Origin: Streptomyces fulvorobeus
GTDB lineage: Bacteria; Actinomycetota; Actinomycetes; Streptomycetales; Streptomycetaceae
Assembly: GCF_013167895.1 (NCBI RefSeq)
Contig: NZ_BLWC01000001.1
Coordinates: forward strand, 930,001 to 994,000
Reading direction: 5' to 3'
Length of the DNA stretch: 64,000 bases
Shown: piece after piece, positions 40,230 through 49,361 of the stretch
Numbering within the stretch: position 1 is the stretch's first letter
Layout: the number at the start of each line of letters is the position of its first letter
Translations under genes and position numbers: made by a program
The notes under the pieces: generated by a model
Database searches by the model: none
Seen by the model: the letters and a program-made list of their open reading frames with translations, nothing else
What the model was told of the DNA's origin: nothing

Positions 40230-41906
40230 TCAGTGGCGCTCGTTGATCAGCGTCTGCCAGGCACCGAAGACCGCGTCCCTGGGCCGGGACCCGGTGCTGA
40301 TGCTCACGCCCTGGAGGTGCGAGGTCCGCAGGATGGGGTAGTTGGCCTCGCCGAAGACCCCTCCGGTCAGGCCCGTCCCGCCGTGCGTGGGCAGATAGGG
40401 CAGGAAGCCGATGTGCGAGTCGTTCACCTTCAACAGGCCGCCGGTGCGGACACGGGCGACGAAGGTGTCGACGACCCAGGCGTCCTTCGCCCACAGCGAG
40501 TTGCGCAACCCGTAGTGATTGGAGTTGACGAAACCGATGAAGGTCTCCAACAGCTCGGCGTCCGGAGCGGGTTCGGCGATCACCATGGGCAGCAGCGGGA
40601 AGAAGGTCTCGTGCCGTACGGCCTCCAGCTCGCGCGCCCCTTCGACGCCGCGTACGACGACCACCGTCGGTTCGAGGAAGATGCCATTGGGGTCGCGGGT
40701 CTCGTCGAGCTGCATGGCGTGTCCCCCGCAGACCACCTCGGCGCCCTTGTCGCGGGCGTCCTGGAGGCAGGCGAAGAACTTCTCGTTACGCAGGACGGGC
40801 GTCAGCAGCACATCGGGTTCCCACGGGTGGCCCGGACGGATGTGGCCGATCTGCCGGATCAGGCTCTCCACCAGTGCGTCCGCCACCTCGGGGTGGACCA
40901 GCACCTGGTTGGGGATCATGCACAGCTGGCCGGAGCCGTAGAAGCTCTCGGTCAGGGCTTCGGCCGCCAGTTCGACGTCGGCGTCCTTCCACACGGTGAC
41001 GACGTCGTTACCGGCCAGTTCCAGGATCGGCTTCTTTCCCGCAGAGATGCACCGTTCCTCGAACTTCAGGCCGTTCTCACTGCTGCCGAAGTAGATGATG
41101 TCGTCCACCGCGGGGTGCTCCAGCCAGCAGTTGAGCATCGGGGCCGGGTCGCCGCAGACGACGTTCAGTGTCCCGGGCGGGGCGCCGACCTCCTCCAGTA
41201 CGGGCACCACGAACTCCTGCATGACGTACATGACGCCGAGCGGTGCGCTGCGCGGGGCCCGCACCACCAGGGCGTTGCCGCCCATCAGGGCAGTCACCCC
41301 GAGCAGGGCGCTGGAGAGCGGCGCGTTCTGCGGCGGGTTGAGGCAGACCACGCCGTCCGGCTGCCTGCGGACCTGGATGCGGCGCTCGCCGCGACGGAAC
41401 TCCTGGAGCATCTGGGAGCGGTAGAAGCCGATCGACTCCGGGCCGAAGCACTCCAGCATCCCGGACACCTGCCACTGGGCGAGAGCCAGCGGGTGCCCCT
41501 CCTCGACCAGGACGGCGGCGATGTCCTCGGCGTGCGCGGCGAGCCGCGCGTGCAGGAGCCGGCCCACCGTGTCGATGCGGACGTCCGGGGGAACGGCGCC
41601 CCAGACGGGGGCCGCCACGGCCGCGGCCTCGACGGCCCGCCGCACCGTGGCGCGGTCGGCCTTGGCCACACGCCCGACGACGGTCGCCGGCAGATCGTCC
41701 GGTGCGGTGCGCCCCTGCTCCAATTTCCTTTTCAGCGTGAGGCTGCCGAATACGTCGTCCAGCAGGGTATCCGCATCGAGTACGTAGACCCAGTCTTCGC
41801 CCGGCACTTCCTGTCCGCCGACATAGGACTGATAGGTGCGCATGCGCGCGGGAATCTGACGCATACCGTCCTGAAGCTGGCGCTGATACAACTGCGTACT
41901 TCCCAC
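40230..41906 (-). CDS. Aldehyde dehydrogenase-fold enzyme (acyl reductase or fatty aldehyde dehydrogenase)
   Basis: The 558-residue protein has an ALDH core: ALLGVTALMGGNALVVRAPRSAPLGV near 204-229 (cofactor region), FGSSENGLKFEERC near 266-279, ILELAGNDVVTVW near 286-298 (E-L-x-G motif) and the catalytic Cys in GSGQLCMIPNQVLVHPE near 318-334. The usual G-G-Q-x-C is G-S-G-Q-L-C. The long N-terminal extension resembles acyl-CoA/thioester reductases of the ALDH superfamily. It could reduce the acyl thioester to the aldehyde used by the aminotransferase. The GTG chosen has AAGGAG six bases before it; a start eight codons upstream is possible. Confidence 0.8.
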   Translation of the reverse strand: MGSTQLYQRQLQDGMRQIPARMRTYQSYVGGQEVPGEDWVYVLDADTLLDDVFGSLTLKRKLEQGRTAPDDLPATVVGRVAKADRATVRRAVEAAAVAAPVWGAVPPDVRIDTVGRLLHARLAAHAEDIAAVLVEEGHPLALAQWQVSGMLECFGPESIGFYRSQMLQEFRRGERRIQVRRQPDGVVCLNPPQNAPLSSALLGVTALMGGNALVVRAPRSAPLGVMYVMQEFVVPVLEEVGAPPGTLNVVCGDPAPMLNCWLEHPAVDDIIYFGSSENGLKFEERCISAGKKPILELAGNDVVTVWKDADVELAAEALTESFYGSGQLCMIPNQVLVHPEVADALVESLIRQIGHIRPGHPWEPDVLLTPVLRNEKFFACLQDARDKGAEVVCGGHAMQLDETRDPNGIFLEPTVVVVRGVEGARELEAVRHETFFPLLPMVIAEPAPDAELLETFIGFVNSNHYGLRNSLWAKDAWVVDTFVARVRTGGLLKVNDSHIGFLPYLPTHGGTGLTGGVFGEANYPILRTSHLQGVSISTGSRPRDAVFGAWQTLINERH

Positions 41907-42085
41907 GCTCACTCCTTCGGTGTGCAACCGGCCCAGTCAGCCGGTGCAGGCCACGGCTGCGATCCTCACAAGAACGCCTGAGAAGCCGCTGACAGTCCGC
42001 TGACGCCGCGACTTCAGTCGGCTTGCGGCGGACCTGCGATACATTGCGCGAAACTTTGGCCTGCCGATCGGAGAGTGTGCGGCAC

Positions 42086-43096
42086 ATGAGCCGAGTGTCA
42101 GAAATACCGCAGGGGAGCGCCGAGGCCACTCAGGCCGCACTGACCGCAGTTCAGAAGTGGGCGGAGAATTCGAGTGCCTTCCTGGCGCTCAATGCCGGGA
42201 ACGAGTTCTTCCTCAGTAAAGGCGGGGAACTTGTCGCCTATCGGGAGGCCGGCCGCTTCTTCATCCAGTTCGGCGGCGTCTTCGGACCCCGGGAACGCCA
42301 GGCAGAGGTGCTCCAGGAATTCCGGGCGTACGCGCACGCGCGTCGGCGTAAAATTGCGGGAATACAGTTGCAGCGACAGGATGCCGAGTTGTACGCCCGG
42401 GAGGGATTCACGCTCAACCAGGTGGGCTCGTCCTATGCGGTGCACCTGCCCGAATTCACGCTGCGCGGCTCACGGTTCATGAAACTGCGCAACAAGATCT
42501 CCCAGGCCCGGCGGAGCGGCCTGGACGTCCAGGAGGTCTCGTTCGCGGAGCACAGGGACAGCACCGCGCAGATCGACTCGGCCTGGCTGCGGGGCAAGGG
42601 CAAGCATGTCAAGGAGATCGAGTTCCTGGTCGGCGAGATCGGCGGCCCGGTCCAGCGGTACCGGCGGCTGTTTCTGGGGACCCTCGGCGGACGGCCGGTG
42701 GCCTACATCTCCTACTCACCGGTCTACGGGTCGCAGTCCGGCTGGCTGCACGACCTCAGCCGGCGCCTGCCGGACACCCGGCCCGGCGTGATGGAGGCGA
42801 TCAACGCCACCGCCCTGGAGACCTTCTCGCAGGAGGGTGGCGAGTGGCTGCACTTCGGCTTCACGCCCTTCACCGGCCTGGACCGGTCTCATGAACTGGA
42901 CGCGAGCAGCGCTCTGACGGGCAAGTTCCTGCGGCTCCTCGCGGACAAGGGGGAGTCCGTCTACCCCGCTGCCGGCCAACTGGCATACAAGGAGAAATGG
43001 GGGCCCCAGCTGGTGCTGCCGGAGTACCTCGCCTTCGAGGGCGGGGCGAGCCTGCGGGCCGTATGGCACATCCTGCGGCTGACCAAGTCGATCTGA
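42086..43096 (+). CDS. tRNA-dependent aminoacyltransferase of the VlmA type (DUF2156/GNAT fold)
   Basis: This 336-residue protein belongs to the group with the phosphatidylglycerol lysyltransferase catalytic domain (DUF2156, tandem GNAT fold): NAGNEFFLSKGGELVAYREAGRFFIQFGG near 37-65, RRRKIAGIQLQRQDAELYAREGFTLNQVG near 89-117, RGSRFMKLRNKISQARRSGL near 129-148 and FGFTPFTGLDRSHELDASS near 257-275. VlmA transfers serine from seryl-tRNA to isobutylhydroxylamine in valanimycin synthesis. Here it would seryl-acylate a fatty hydroxylamine. No seryl-tRNA synthetase is encoded in the window; a serine-type non-canonical tRNA is. It is divergent from the ALDH operon. Confidence 0.82.
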   Translation: MSRVSEIPQGSAEATQAALTAVQKWAENSSAFLALNAGNEFFLSKGGELVAYREAGRFFIQFGGVFGPRERQAEVLQEFRAYAHARRRKIAGIQLQRQDAELYAREGFTLNQVGSSYAVHLPEFTLRGSRFMKLRNKISQARRSGLDVQEVSFAEHRDSTAQIDSAWLRGKGKHVKEIEFLVGEIGGPVQRYRRLFLGTLGGRPVAYISYSPVYGSQSGWLHDLSRRLPDTRPGVMEAINATALETFSQEGGEWLHFGFTPFTGLDRSHELDASSALTGKFLRLLADKGESVYPAAGQLAYKEKWGPQLVLPEYLAFEGGASLRAVWHILRLTKSI

Positions 43097-43127
43097 CGCG
43101 CCTCGCGGCCACCGGGGCCGGGCGGTC

Positions 43128-43898
43128 TCATTTGCGCAGCAGGAGGTTCTCCTCCTGCTGGAGCACATCCTTCAGCTTCTTCTGCATTCCGGGACCCGGA
43201 TTGATTCCGAGTTCCGCCGAGAGGTTGTGCTGCACTCGCCGATAGGTGCTGATGGCGTCCGCCTGCCGACCGGAGCGGTAGAGCGCGGTCATCAGATACT
43301 CACAGAAGCGCTCGCGCAACGGGTGCTGGGTGAGAAGCTGTTCGAGTTCGGGGATCACCTGCTGGTGCAGGCCGAGTTCGAGATGCGCCTCGACGAACAG
43401 CTCGCGGCCGATGAGCTTGGTCTCCTCCAGGCGGGCATAGCCGATCCGGCAGATCATCCCGTGCCCGGCGTCCAGCAGCGCGGGTCCCCGCCACACGGCG
43501 AACGCGTCGTTGAGCAGCCTGATGACCCGCTCGTAATCCTCGCCCATATACTGGCCGGCCATTGCCACGGCCTGGGTGAACCACAGGGCGTCCACATCCG
43601 CAGGGTCGACATCGAGCGAGTAGCCGGAATGCGAAGTACGGATGAGGTCCCGGGCACTGGGCTTTCCGGTCTGCTGGGCGAGTATGCGGCGCAGCCGTGC
43701 GATGTGGGACTGGAGAGAGTTCTCCGCGGTCTTCGGGAGGCGGTCGCCCCAGAGTTCGTCGAGCAGGTCCACCGCAAGCACCGGGGTTCCGGGCGCGAGA
43801 GCCAAGGCCGCCATGATGGTTCTGAGTTTCTCTCCCGGTATATCGATGGGAACGTCTCCATCGATCACCTGAAGTGGACCAAGAAGCCTGATCTGCAC
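43128..43898 (-). CDS. SARP-family transcriptional activator
   Basis: This 256-residue regulator has the OmpR-like winged helix at residues 1-95 (LLGPLQVIDGDVPIDIPGEK, VDLLDELWGDRLPKTAENSL, SHIARLRRILA) followed by the bacterial transcriptional activation domain (BTAD) with YRRVQHNLSAELGINPGPGM near 225-245. SARPs switch on antibiotic clusters in Streptomyces; the valanimycin cluster also has one. It should activate this cluster by binding direct heptamer repeats near its promoters, which I could not place with confidence. Size is that of short SARPs such as ActII-ORF4. Confidence 0.9.
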   Translation of the reverse strand: MQIRLLGPLQVIDGDVPIDIPGEKLRTIMAALALAPGTPVLAVDLLDELWGDRLPKTAENSLQSHIARLRRILAQQTGKPSARDLIRTSHSGYSLDVDPADVDALWFTQAVAMAGQYMGEDYERVIRLLNDAFAVWRGPALLDAGHGMICRIGYARLEETKLIGRELFVEAHLELGLHQQVIPELEQLLTQHPLRERFCEYLMTALYRSGRQADAISTYRRVQHNLSAELGINPGPGMQKKLKDVLQQEENLLLRK

Positions 43899-44780
43899 GC
43901 TGATACCCCGACTCTCCGATTTATCGACAGCCTGACGTAGCGATAGGTGCGGACTGAGGCGCCGGATGCTGCATCCAACACCGTCGGACGGGTTCAGAAA
44001 ATGATGATCCTCTGCGGCCCGCTGAGAGACATGAGTTCATGAGTCACCGATGAGCCGGGAAGTGGCCGGGTACTCTCCACTCACAGAAAGCAGTGGATTA
44101 GAACACTCATTCGCCTCCAGGGGGAGCATACGGGCTCACACTTTCCGGCTCAACCGGATTCGGACCATCGGCCGGTCAAGCATCCGCCCCGTAATGGCGG
44201 GAAACGCACTACGGTTAACCGGGGCAACGGGCGCCCGGGCGTCCGGGCGAGAAAAACCGGCCAAGGCCACTCGCGTACAGTTGGCGAATTGGCGACGGGG
44301 ATGGCTGAAATGCAGTTGCCCCGACGCTTACGGCAACGTTTCACCATTCTGAACAGCGGTCATGCGATGGGCTTGCGTGCAGACAGCGGCGCGTGCTTGG
44401 AGCGAGGGCGAGGAATCTCCAGAGCACGGATCAGCACCGCACCGACCGGATCTCCGGCGCGTCGGTGGCATCGGTGGCATCGAGCGGACGGTCTTCTCAC
44501 TCGCGCGCATGTGCAAGTACCCCCGGTTCGGGGGCCGGCCGATGGCCCGCTGCCCGGACCACACGGCTGTCGGGACGGGTGAGCGCGGATGAGGTGTCCG
44601 GCACAGGCAGGCCGCACCTCGGAATGCCGGCCGTCGTCGACGATCTCGGCGATCACCTCGCGCACACGGTAAGACCCCACTGATATCGTTGTCTTCCACG
44701 GTTGCTCGCACAGAAATTCCCATGTGAATCCGCCAGACCGTCGACAGTGATACCCCGCAATCTCGCAGGGCGCACTGGTA
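43899..44780. other. Non-coding stretch between SARP and thiolase-like genes
   Basis: About 880 bases contain no convincing gene. The part at 43,900-44,300 upstream of the SARP gene is lower in GC than its surroundings, so SARP promoter and operator signals probably lie there. At 44,640-44,730 an antisense reading frame gives MGISVRATVEDNDISG with no recognisable family. Short frames elsewhere have Arg/Pro/Ser-rich compositions typical of shadows. I see no RNA gene or repeat. Confidence 0.5.
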
Positions 44781-44808
44781 GCCCGCTGAAACGCACGCTT
44801 CAGCGGGC
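44781..44808 (-). terminator. Hairpin downstream of the thiolase-like gene
   Basis: GCCCGCTGAA and TTCAGCGGGC are perfect complements separated by eight bases. It lies 58 bases beyond the stop codon of the last gene of the minus-strand operon that begins with the carbamoyltransferase. Confidence 0.65.
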
Positions 44809-44865
44809 AGACGGCACGAAGTGGGACACTTGGTCGCGGGCGCCCTCAGCCGGCGTCCGAACAGA

Positions 44866-45705
44866 TCATGACCGCCTCGGCCCAGTGGTCCCCCACATGA
44901 CCACGGCGCCCATCCCTCTCCCCCGGCGGTGCAGGTTCCGCGCCAGCCGCAGGACCATGCGCAGCCCCGTGGTGTCGCAGACATGGTCACCGGCGGGCAG
45001 CGCACCGGGCACCGCGTCCTGACTTCTCGCCAGGAGCGATCTGCGTATGTCGATGACACACAGGTCCTCCGGTGTCGCGGACGCGTCGCGCAGCATCTGC
45101 CGGACGGCCTGGACGTAGGCCGAGCCGGCGGTACTGACGACCGTGCTGTGGGCGCCGAGCCCGGCCAGCCAGGGCAGGCCGAGGTGTTCCGCCTTCGCGC
45201 GGCGCATCAGGACGACGGCCACCGCGCGGTCCACACGCCACGGCAGCCCGTACCTCGCACTCGGATCCGACTGCCCCGCACCATCGGCCCCTTCGACGGC
45301 CCCACCCGGGGCCGCCCGCGCTGTCACGGCCCGCGGTCTGCGTCGTGTGGACGCCGCCGGCACGCCTCGGGCGAGACCGAGATCCGTACCACTGACGACG
45401 ACCACGTCCCGCTCTCCGGTGCGGATCAGCTGGTTGGCCAGCACGAGCGTGTTCAGTCCACCGGACCGGGCCCCGCCGACGGACACGGCCGGCACCCGGT
45501 CGGGGATGAGGGCGCGCCGCACCACCTGACGCGCCTGGGCCTGCCCGGCGATCACGTAGTCCACGTCAGCGGCGCCGATTCCCGCGCGGTCGAGTGCCGC
45601 CTTGATGACGAGCGCTCCAAGCGTGACGGGGGGCAGTGCCCCCAAGCCCGTGGAGGGGTCCGTGCCGGGCGTGGACGCTCCGGCGACAATCACTGACTCG
45701 GACAT
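44866..45705 (-). CDS. Truncated, catalytically degenerate thiolase-like protein
   Basis: The 279-residue protein aligns with acetyl-CoA acetyltransferases at both ends: SVIVAGASTPGTDPSTGLGALPP near 4-26, VLANQLIRTGERDVVVVSGTDLG near 85-107 and RGRGMGAVVMWG near the C terminus. About 100 residues of the middle are missing. The nucleophile segment V-C-G-S-G-L reads A-R-S-G-G-L, the G-H-P histidine is absent and the C-terminal catalytic cysteine reads Met. It cannot be a working thiolase, yet the frame is intact, so it may be a structural or binding subunit. It is the last gene of the carbamoyltransferase operon. Confidence 0.65.
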   Translation of the reverse strand: MSESVIVAGASTPGTDPSTGLGALPPVTLGALVIKAALDRAGIGAADVDYVIAGQAQARQVVRRALIPDRVPAVSVGGARSGGLNTLVLANQLIRTGERDVVVVSGTDLGLARGVPAASTRRRPRAVTARAAPGGAVEGADGAGQSDPSARYGLPWRVDRAVAVVLMRRAKAEHLGLPWLAGLGAHSTVVSTAGSAYVQAVRQMLRDASATPEDLCVIDIRRSLLARSQDAVPGALPAGDHVCDTTGLRMVLRLARNLHRRGRGMGAVVMWGTTGPRRS

Positions 45706-45780
45706 GACGCTCACCAATCAGCAGGGGACGGGTTCGGAGAGGGTGCCAACGAGGTCGGCCCCGGGCCGGACCCTGCGCCA

Positions 45781-46440
45781 TCAAGCGGCCTGGGTCACGT
45801 CGAGGTGCGCCACCAGTCGGCGGATCACCGCCGCCGCGACGGCTGCGTCACCGACGTCGGTGCGGCGGCCGTCCCGTTCACGCACCATGTCGACGTGAAA
45901 CGCTCCGTGCCGCAGGGCGAGCGCCCGGGTGCGCTCCGCGAGGAGCCGCAGCCGCTGCTGCGGTCCGCTGCCGCGCTCGGCGGCCACCGGTGCCGACAGG
46001 CTCGGGCCGTACAGGCCCAGGGTGATGACGTCCGCGCCGGAGTCCCTGAGCGCACCCACGATCCGGTGCAGCTCCGCCTCGGTGGCGTCCACGTCGAAAG
46101 GCTCGCGCAGGGCCTCGCGGCCGCCGGCGACGACCGCGGCGAGATCGCCCCGGAAAGCCAGGGCCTTGGCCAGCTGCTTGGCCCGGACCTGAGCGGCCGA
46201 ATGGTCGGCCCGGCTCAGGTTGAGGTAGGCCAGGTCCGGCCGGGGCGACCGCAGCGCCTCGGCCACCTGGTCCGCCCAGGGCCCGCTGCCAGAACACTTC
46301 CGGGAGGATCCCCGGCTTCTGGCCCCGCTGTCGCCCAGAACGACGAAGCGCTGCCAGGGTGCGTCGGCGAGGGACGTGGGGTCCCCGCCGCGGGTGTCGG
46401 GGTGGGAGTCGTGTCGTTCGGGCAGTGGGGCGCCGTTCAC
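45781..46440 (-). CDS. SGNH-hydrolase-like protein with degraded active site
   Basis: The 219-residue protein shows SGNH features: FVVLGDSGARSRGSSRK near 31-47 holds block I (G-D-S), DLAYLNLSRADHSAAQVRAKQL near 68-89 block II, then the expected block III G-x-N-D becomes VAGGREALR near 105, and the C-terminal block V G-x-H-x-x-x-x-G, D-x-x-H is only FHVDMV. A more standard paralogue lies at 55347-56029. GTG start is taken because CAGGAG precedes it. It lies between the thiolase-like and SRPBCC genes, in the same operon. Function unknown. Confidence 0.65.
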   Translation of the reverse strand: MNGAPLPERHDSHPDTRGGDPTSLADAPWQRFVVLGDSGARSRGSSRKCSGSGPWADQVAEALRSPRPDLAYLNLSRADHSAAQVRAKQLAKALAFRGDLAAVVAGGREALREPFDVDATEAELHRIVGALRDSGADVITLGLYGPSLSAPVAAERGSGPQQRLRLLAERTRALALRHGAFHVDMVRERDGRRTDVGDAAVAAAVIRRLVAHLDVTQAA

Positions 46441-46549
46441 GGAAGTCTCCTGGAAGAGGGGGAGGCCGCCCGATTCCGGATGGCGGACGGCCCGGCCAGG
46501 GCAGTGCGGGCAGAAGCGGCCGATCAGGCGGGCAAGCCGGCCGACGGGC

Positions 46550-47065
46550 TCACCGCGCGTGTTCCGACTGTTCGACGACGTGCCGGATCCGGTGCAACGT
46601 GCGGCGCATGCCTGTCCGGTTGACACCCGCGCGCTCCGTGGCCGGGGTCCCGGTGAACACCCTGCCGAGGAACTCGGCGATCTTCGCGCCCCGGCCGCGG
46701 CGCAGGTCCTCCCAGTACTCGACGAGTTCCACCCCCTCCGGACAGGGCTCCACACGGTAGCCCCACAGGGCGATGGGCAGGCCGAAGGAGGTGACCCGGA
46801 ACGCGAACTCCCGGTCCGGGTCGGCGCGTACCACCCGGCAGGAGGTGAACCAGACCGACCGGCCACGGCGGTTGAAGCCCACGAAACGGTCACCGGCCCG
46901 GGGCACGGCGCGGCGGGAGACGACGGCCCAGCACTCGGGGCTCCACCGGCTCATCCGCCGGATACTGGCCACCGTGGCGTAGACCCGCTCCGCCGGTGCT
47001 CGGACGACGACGCGTTCCTCGACGGTCCACTCCCGCACGGCGGGCGCCGCCCCGCGCGCCGTCAC
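46550..47065 (-). CDS. SRPBCC-fold protein (second)
   Basis: This 171-residue protein follows the polyketide-cyclase/dehydrase-type SRPBCC pattern: VEERVVVRAPAERVYATVASIRRMSRWSPECWAV near 16-49, RFVGFNRRGRSVWFTSCRVVRADPDREFAFRV near 60-90 and an amphipathic C-terminal helix. Such proteins bind hydrophobic ligands. Its GTG overlaps the stop codon of the MFS gene (GTGA). It differs in sequence from the SRPBCC at 37207-37722, so it is not a recent duplicate. Role in the cluster unknown. Confidence 0.75.
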   Translation of the reverse strand: MTARGAAPAVREWTVEERVVVRAPAERVYATVASIRRMSRWSPECWAVVSRRAVPRAGDRFVGFNRRGRSVWFTSCRVVRADPDREFAFRVTSFGLPIALWGYRVEPCPEGVELVEYWEDLRRGRGAKIAEFLGRVFTGTPATERAGVNRTGMRRTLHRIRHVVEQSEHAR

Positions 47066-48516
47066 AGCTCCACGCCCTTGCCGGCGACGGGCGCAGCGGC
47101 GGCAACGGGGGTGCTGGGTGCGGTGTCCGGCCGAGGTCGCCCCCGGCGCGAGGCGAGTCCGAGGCCGAGGAGCCCCGCGACGGCGGCCGTGGCACAGATG
47201 AAGAACACCACGTGGCTGTACGGGGTGGGCGATGAGGAGGTCTGGGCGGGCAGGATCGCGGCGAGTACGGCGATGCCGAGTGCGCCGCCGATCTGGCGTA
47301 CCGCCATGTTGAGTCCGGTCGCACCGGCGAAGTCCGCCGGCTCCACGGACAGCGCGGCCGCGCTGGACAGGCCCGTGCTGACCGCGCCGATGCCGGCACC
47401 GGCCAGCAGCCCGACCGGGATCCACATGCTCCACAGGGCGGCGTGCGAGGAGAGCGTCAGTGCCAGCCAGAGCGCCGCCCCCACCAGGGCCGACGTACCG
47501 AAGAACACCACGAGGTGCGGACAGCGCCTGCTCAGCGACCGTCCGACCAGCACCGCGACCAGCGCGGACAGCACCGCCCCGGGGCTCATGGACAGCCCCG
47601 CCGCCATCCGCGAGTACCCCCAGACGTCCACCAGGAACAGCGCGCCCACCAGCAGCCAGGCGTACAGCGCGGCGCCGAAGAAGAACGAGACCAGGTTGGC
47701 CAGGGCGAAGACCCTGCTGCGCCACAGCCGGGTCTGGATGGCGGGGCGGGGGTGGGTGCGGGCCCGCAGCAGGGCCAGTGCCAGCAGGACGAGGCCGCCG
47801 GCGAAACAGCCGAGCACCCGCGGATCGGCCCACTGCCACTCCTGACCCTGGGTGACCCCGAGCACCACGAGGGCGGTGCCCGCCGCGAGGAACAGGGTGC
47901 CGAACACGTCGGGCAGCCCGTGCGTGGTCCGCTCCGGCACGCGTACCACCTTGATCCCGGCGAGCAGCGCCAGGCCCAGAGGCACGTTGATGAAGAACAC
48001 CGAGCGCCAGCCGACGGCGTCGATGAGGACCCCGCCGAGGATCGGCCCGGCCGCCGCGGCGGCGGACGCCGCCGCGCTCCACAGCCCGATCGCGGCCCCC
48101 CTGCGCTGGGGTGTCACATCGGCGAGGACGACGGCGAGGGACGCCGGGATCATGGCCGCTGCACCGAGGCCCTGCAGGGCCCGGGCGACCAGCAGGACGG
48201 GGAGGCCGGGCGCCAGGGCGCAGAGCAGCGAGGTCGCGGTGAACAGGCCCATGCCGATGATGTAGAGCCGGCGCCGGCCCAGCACGTCGGCGAGGCGTCC
48301 CGCGGGCGCGAGGAAGGCGGCGAACACAATGGCGTAGAGCGAGATGACCCAGGTCAGGTCCGTCACCGAGGCGTCGGGGAAGCTGTCGCGCATGTCCGTC
48401 ACCGCCAGGTTGGCGACGGTGGCGTCGAGGATCGAGAGGAAGATGGCGCCCGCGGCGAGCGTGACCACGACCGGGTAACTCGGCTTCCGGGCAGCCTTGT
48501 CCAGGCTATGTCCCAT
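47062..48516 (-). CDS. MFS exporter of the biosynthetic cluster
   Basis: The 484-residue transporter is of the DHA2 family with 14 predicted helices: SILDATVANLAVTDM in helix 1, motif A GRLADVLGRRRLYII near 72-86, ALQGLGAAAMIPASLAVV near 115-132 and GPILGGVLIDAVGWRSVFFINVPLG near 160-184. It probably exports the cluster's product and may confer self-resistance. I chose ATG at MGHSLDK, which has AGGAG five bases upstream; longer in-frame starts have no support. It overlaps the SRPBCC gene. Confidence 0.9.
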   Translation of the reverse strand: MGHSLDKAARKPSYPVVVTLAAGAIFLSILDATVANLAVTDMRDSFPDASVTDLTWVISLYAIVFAAFLAPAGRLADVLGRRRLYIIGMGLFTATSLLCALAPGLPVLLVARALQGLGAAAMIPASLAVVLADVTPQRRGAAIGLWSAAASAAAAAGPILGGVLIDAVGWRSVFFINVPLGLALLAGIKVVRVPERTTHGLPDVFGTLFLAAGTALVVLGVTQGQEWQWADPRVLGCFAGGLVLLALALLRARTHPRPAIQTRLWRSRVFALANLVSFFFGAALYAWLLVGALFLVDVWGYSRMAAGLSMSPGAVLSALVAVLVGRSLSRRCPHLVVFFGTSALVGAALWLALTLSSHAALWSMWIPVGLLAGAGIGAVSTGLSSAAALSVEPADFAGATGLNMAVRQIGGALGIAVLAAILPAQTSSSPTPYSHVVFFICATAAVAGLLGLGLASRRGRPRPDTAPSTPVAAAAPVAGKGVEL

Positions 48517-48652
48517 GGCTCCTGAGCCCTTCGTCGTACCGATGTAGAGCTTCACTCTCGCAAGGACCCCAGCCCCGCGCTGGCAGGTTTCCGACATGGT
48601 CGCTGAGGGCGGTACGAAGGCCGAAAACTCCTCCGGGCCCCGGCCGTGAGGG

Positions 48653-49354
48653 TCAGCGGGGCGGTGCGCCGGGAAGCCGCCGCCATTCGCCGGCCTCGGC
48701 GTGCCGGACCAGCACCGGATCGGCGCCCACGACCACGGGGTGGCCCACGGCGCGCAGCATCTCCAGGTCGGTCGCATGGTCACCGTACGCGTGACAGCGG
48801 CCCCGGGGAATGCCGCGCTCTCGTAGCAGGGTGCGCACCGCGTGGGCCTTCTCCTCACCGATCATCGCGGCGCCGAGCCTGCCGGTGTGCACGCCGCCGA
48901 CCGTTTCGGGCCGGGCGCAGAACACCGCGTCGGCGCCGACCTGCTCCGCGATGGGGTCCAGACAGGGGGCGAAGGACCCCGAGACCAGGACGACCGTGTC
49001 GCCCCGGCGCCGGTGTTCGCGCAGCGCTGCCACGCTCTCCGTCAGGAACAGCGCGCCGGAGCGCAGTTCGGCGGCGAACCAGGCCCGGCCCTGTGCGGCG
49101 AGCTCGCGATCGTCACTCCCCTCGTAGAGGCGGTAGTAGGCGCGCGCCACGTCGGCCCGGGGCGCGCCGCCCTGCGCCAGGGCCCGCAGCCCGCGCACCG
49201 CCTCGTCGAAGACGGAGAGCGGCCTGCCCGAGGCCCTGACATGGTGGCGCAGGAACCCGGACATGCTGTTGACCGAGATCAGTGTCTCGTCGACGTCGAA
49301 GAACGCGACCGCGGGCGGGTGCGCGGGCCGGAGGCCGGCCGGGTGCGCGGACAT
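48653..49354 (-). CDS. HAD-superfamily phosphatase (IB subfamily, SerB-like)
   Basis: The 233-residue protein has HAD motif I FFDVDETLISVN near 16-27, motif II VLVSGSFAPCLDPI near 128-141 and motif III/IV HAYGDHATDLEMLRAVGHPVVV near 193-214. It resembles phosphoserine-phosphatase-like HAD-IB hydrolases. As printed it is in frame with the upstream P450 and looks like a fusion, but one missing base explains this. Its ATG lies just after the restored P450 stop. In the cluster it may remove a phosphate from a phosphorylated serine-derived or azoxy intermediate. Confidence 0.8.
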   Translation of the reverse strand: MSAHPAGLRPAHPPAVAFFDVDETLISVNSMSGFLRHHVRASGRPLSVFDEAVRGLRALAQGGAPRADVARAYYRLYEGSDDRELAAQGRAWFAAELRSGALFLTESVAALREHRRRGDTVVLVSGSFAPCLDPIAEQVGADAVFCARPETVGGVHTGRLGAAMIGEEKAHAVRTLLRERGIPRGRCHAYGDHATDLEMLRAVGHPVVVGADPVLVRHAEAGEWRRLPGAPPR

Positions 49355-49361
49355 CGCGCGA

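Noticed and set aside
44328..45059. Long minus-strand ORF upstream of/overlapping the thiolase-like gene
   Set aside because: Composition is Arg/Pro/Ser-rich as in frame shadows; only the short segment M-G-I-S-V-R-A-T looks protein-like and matches nothing.
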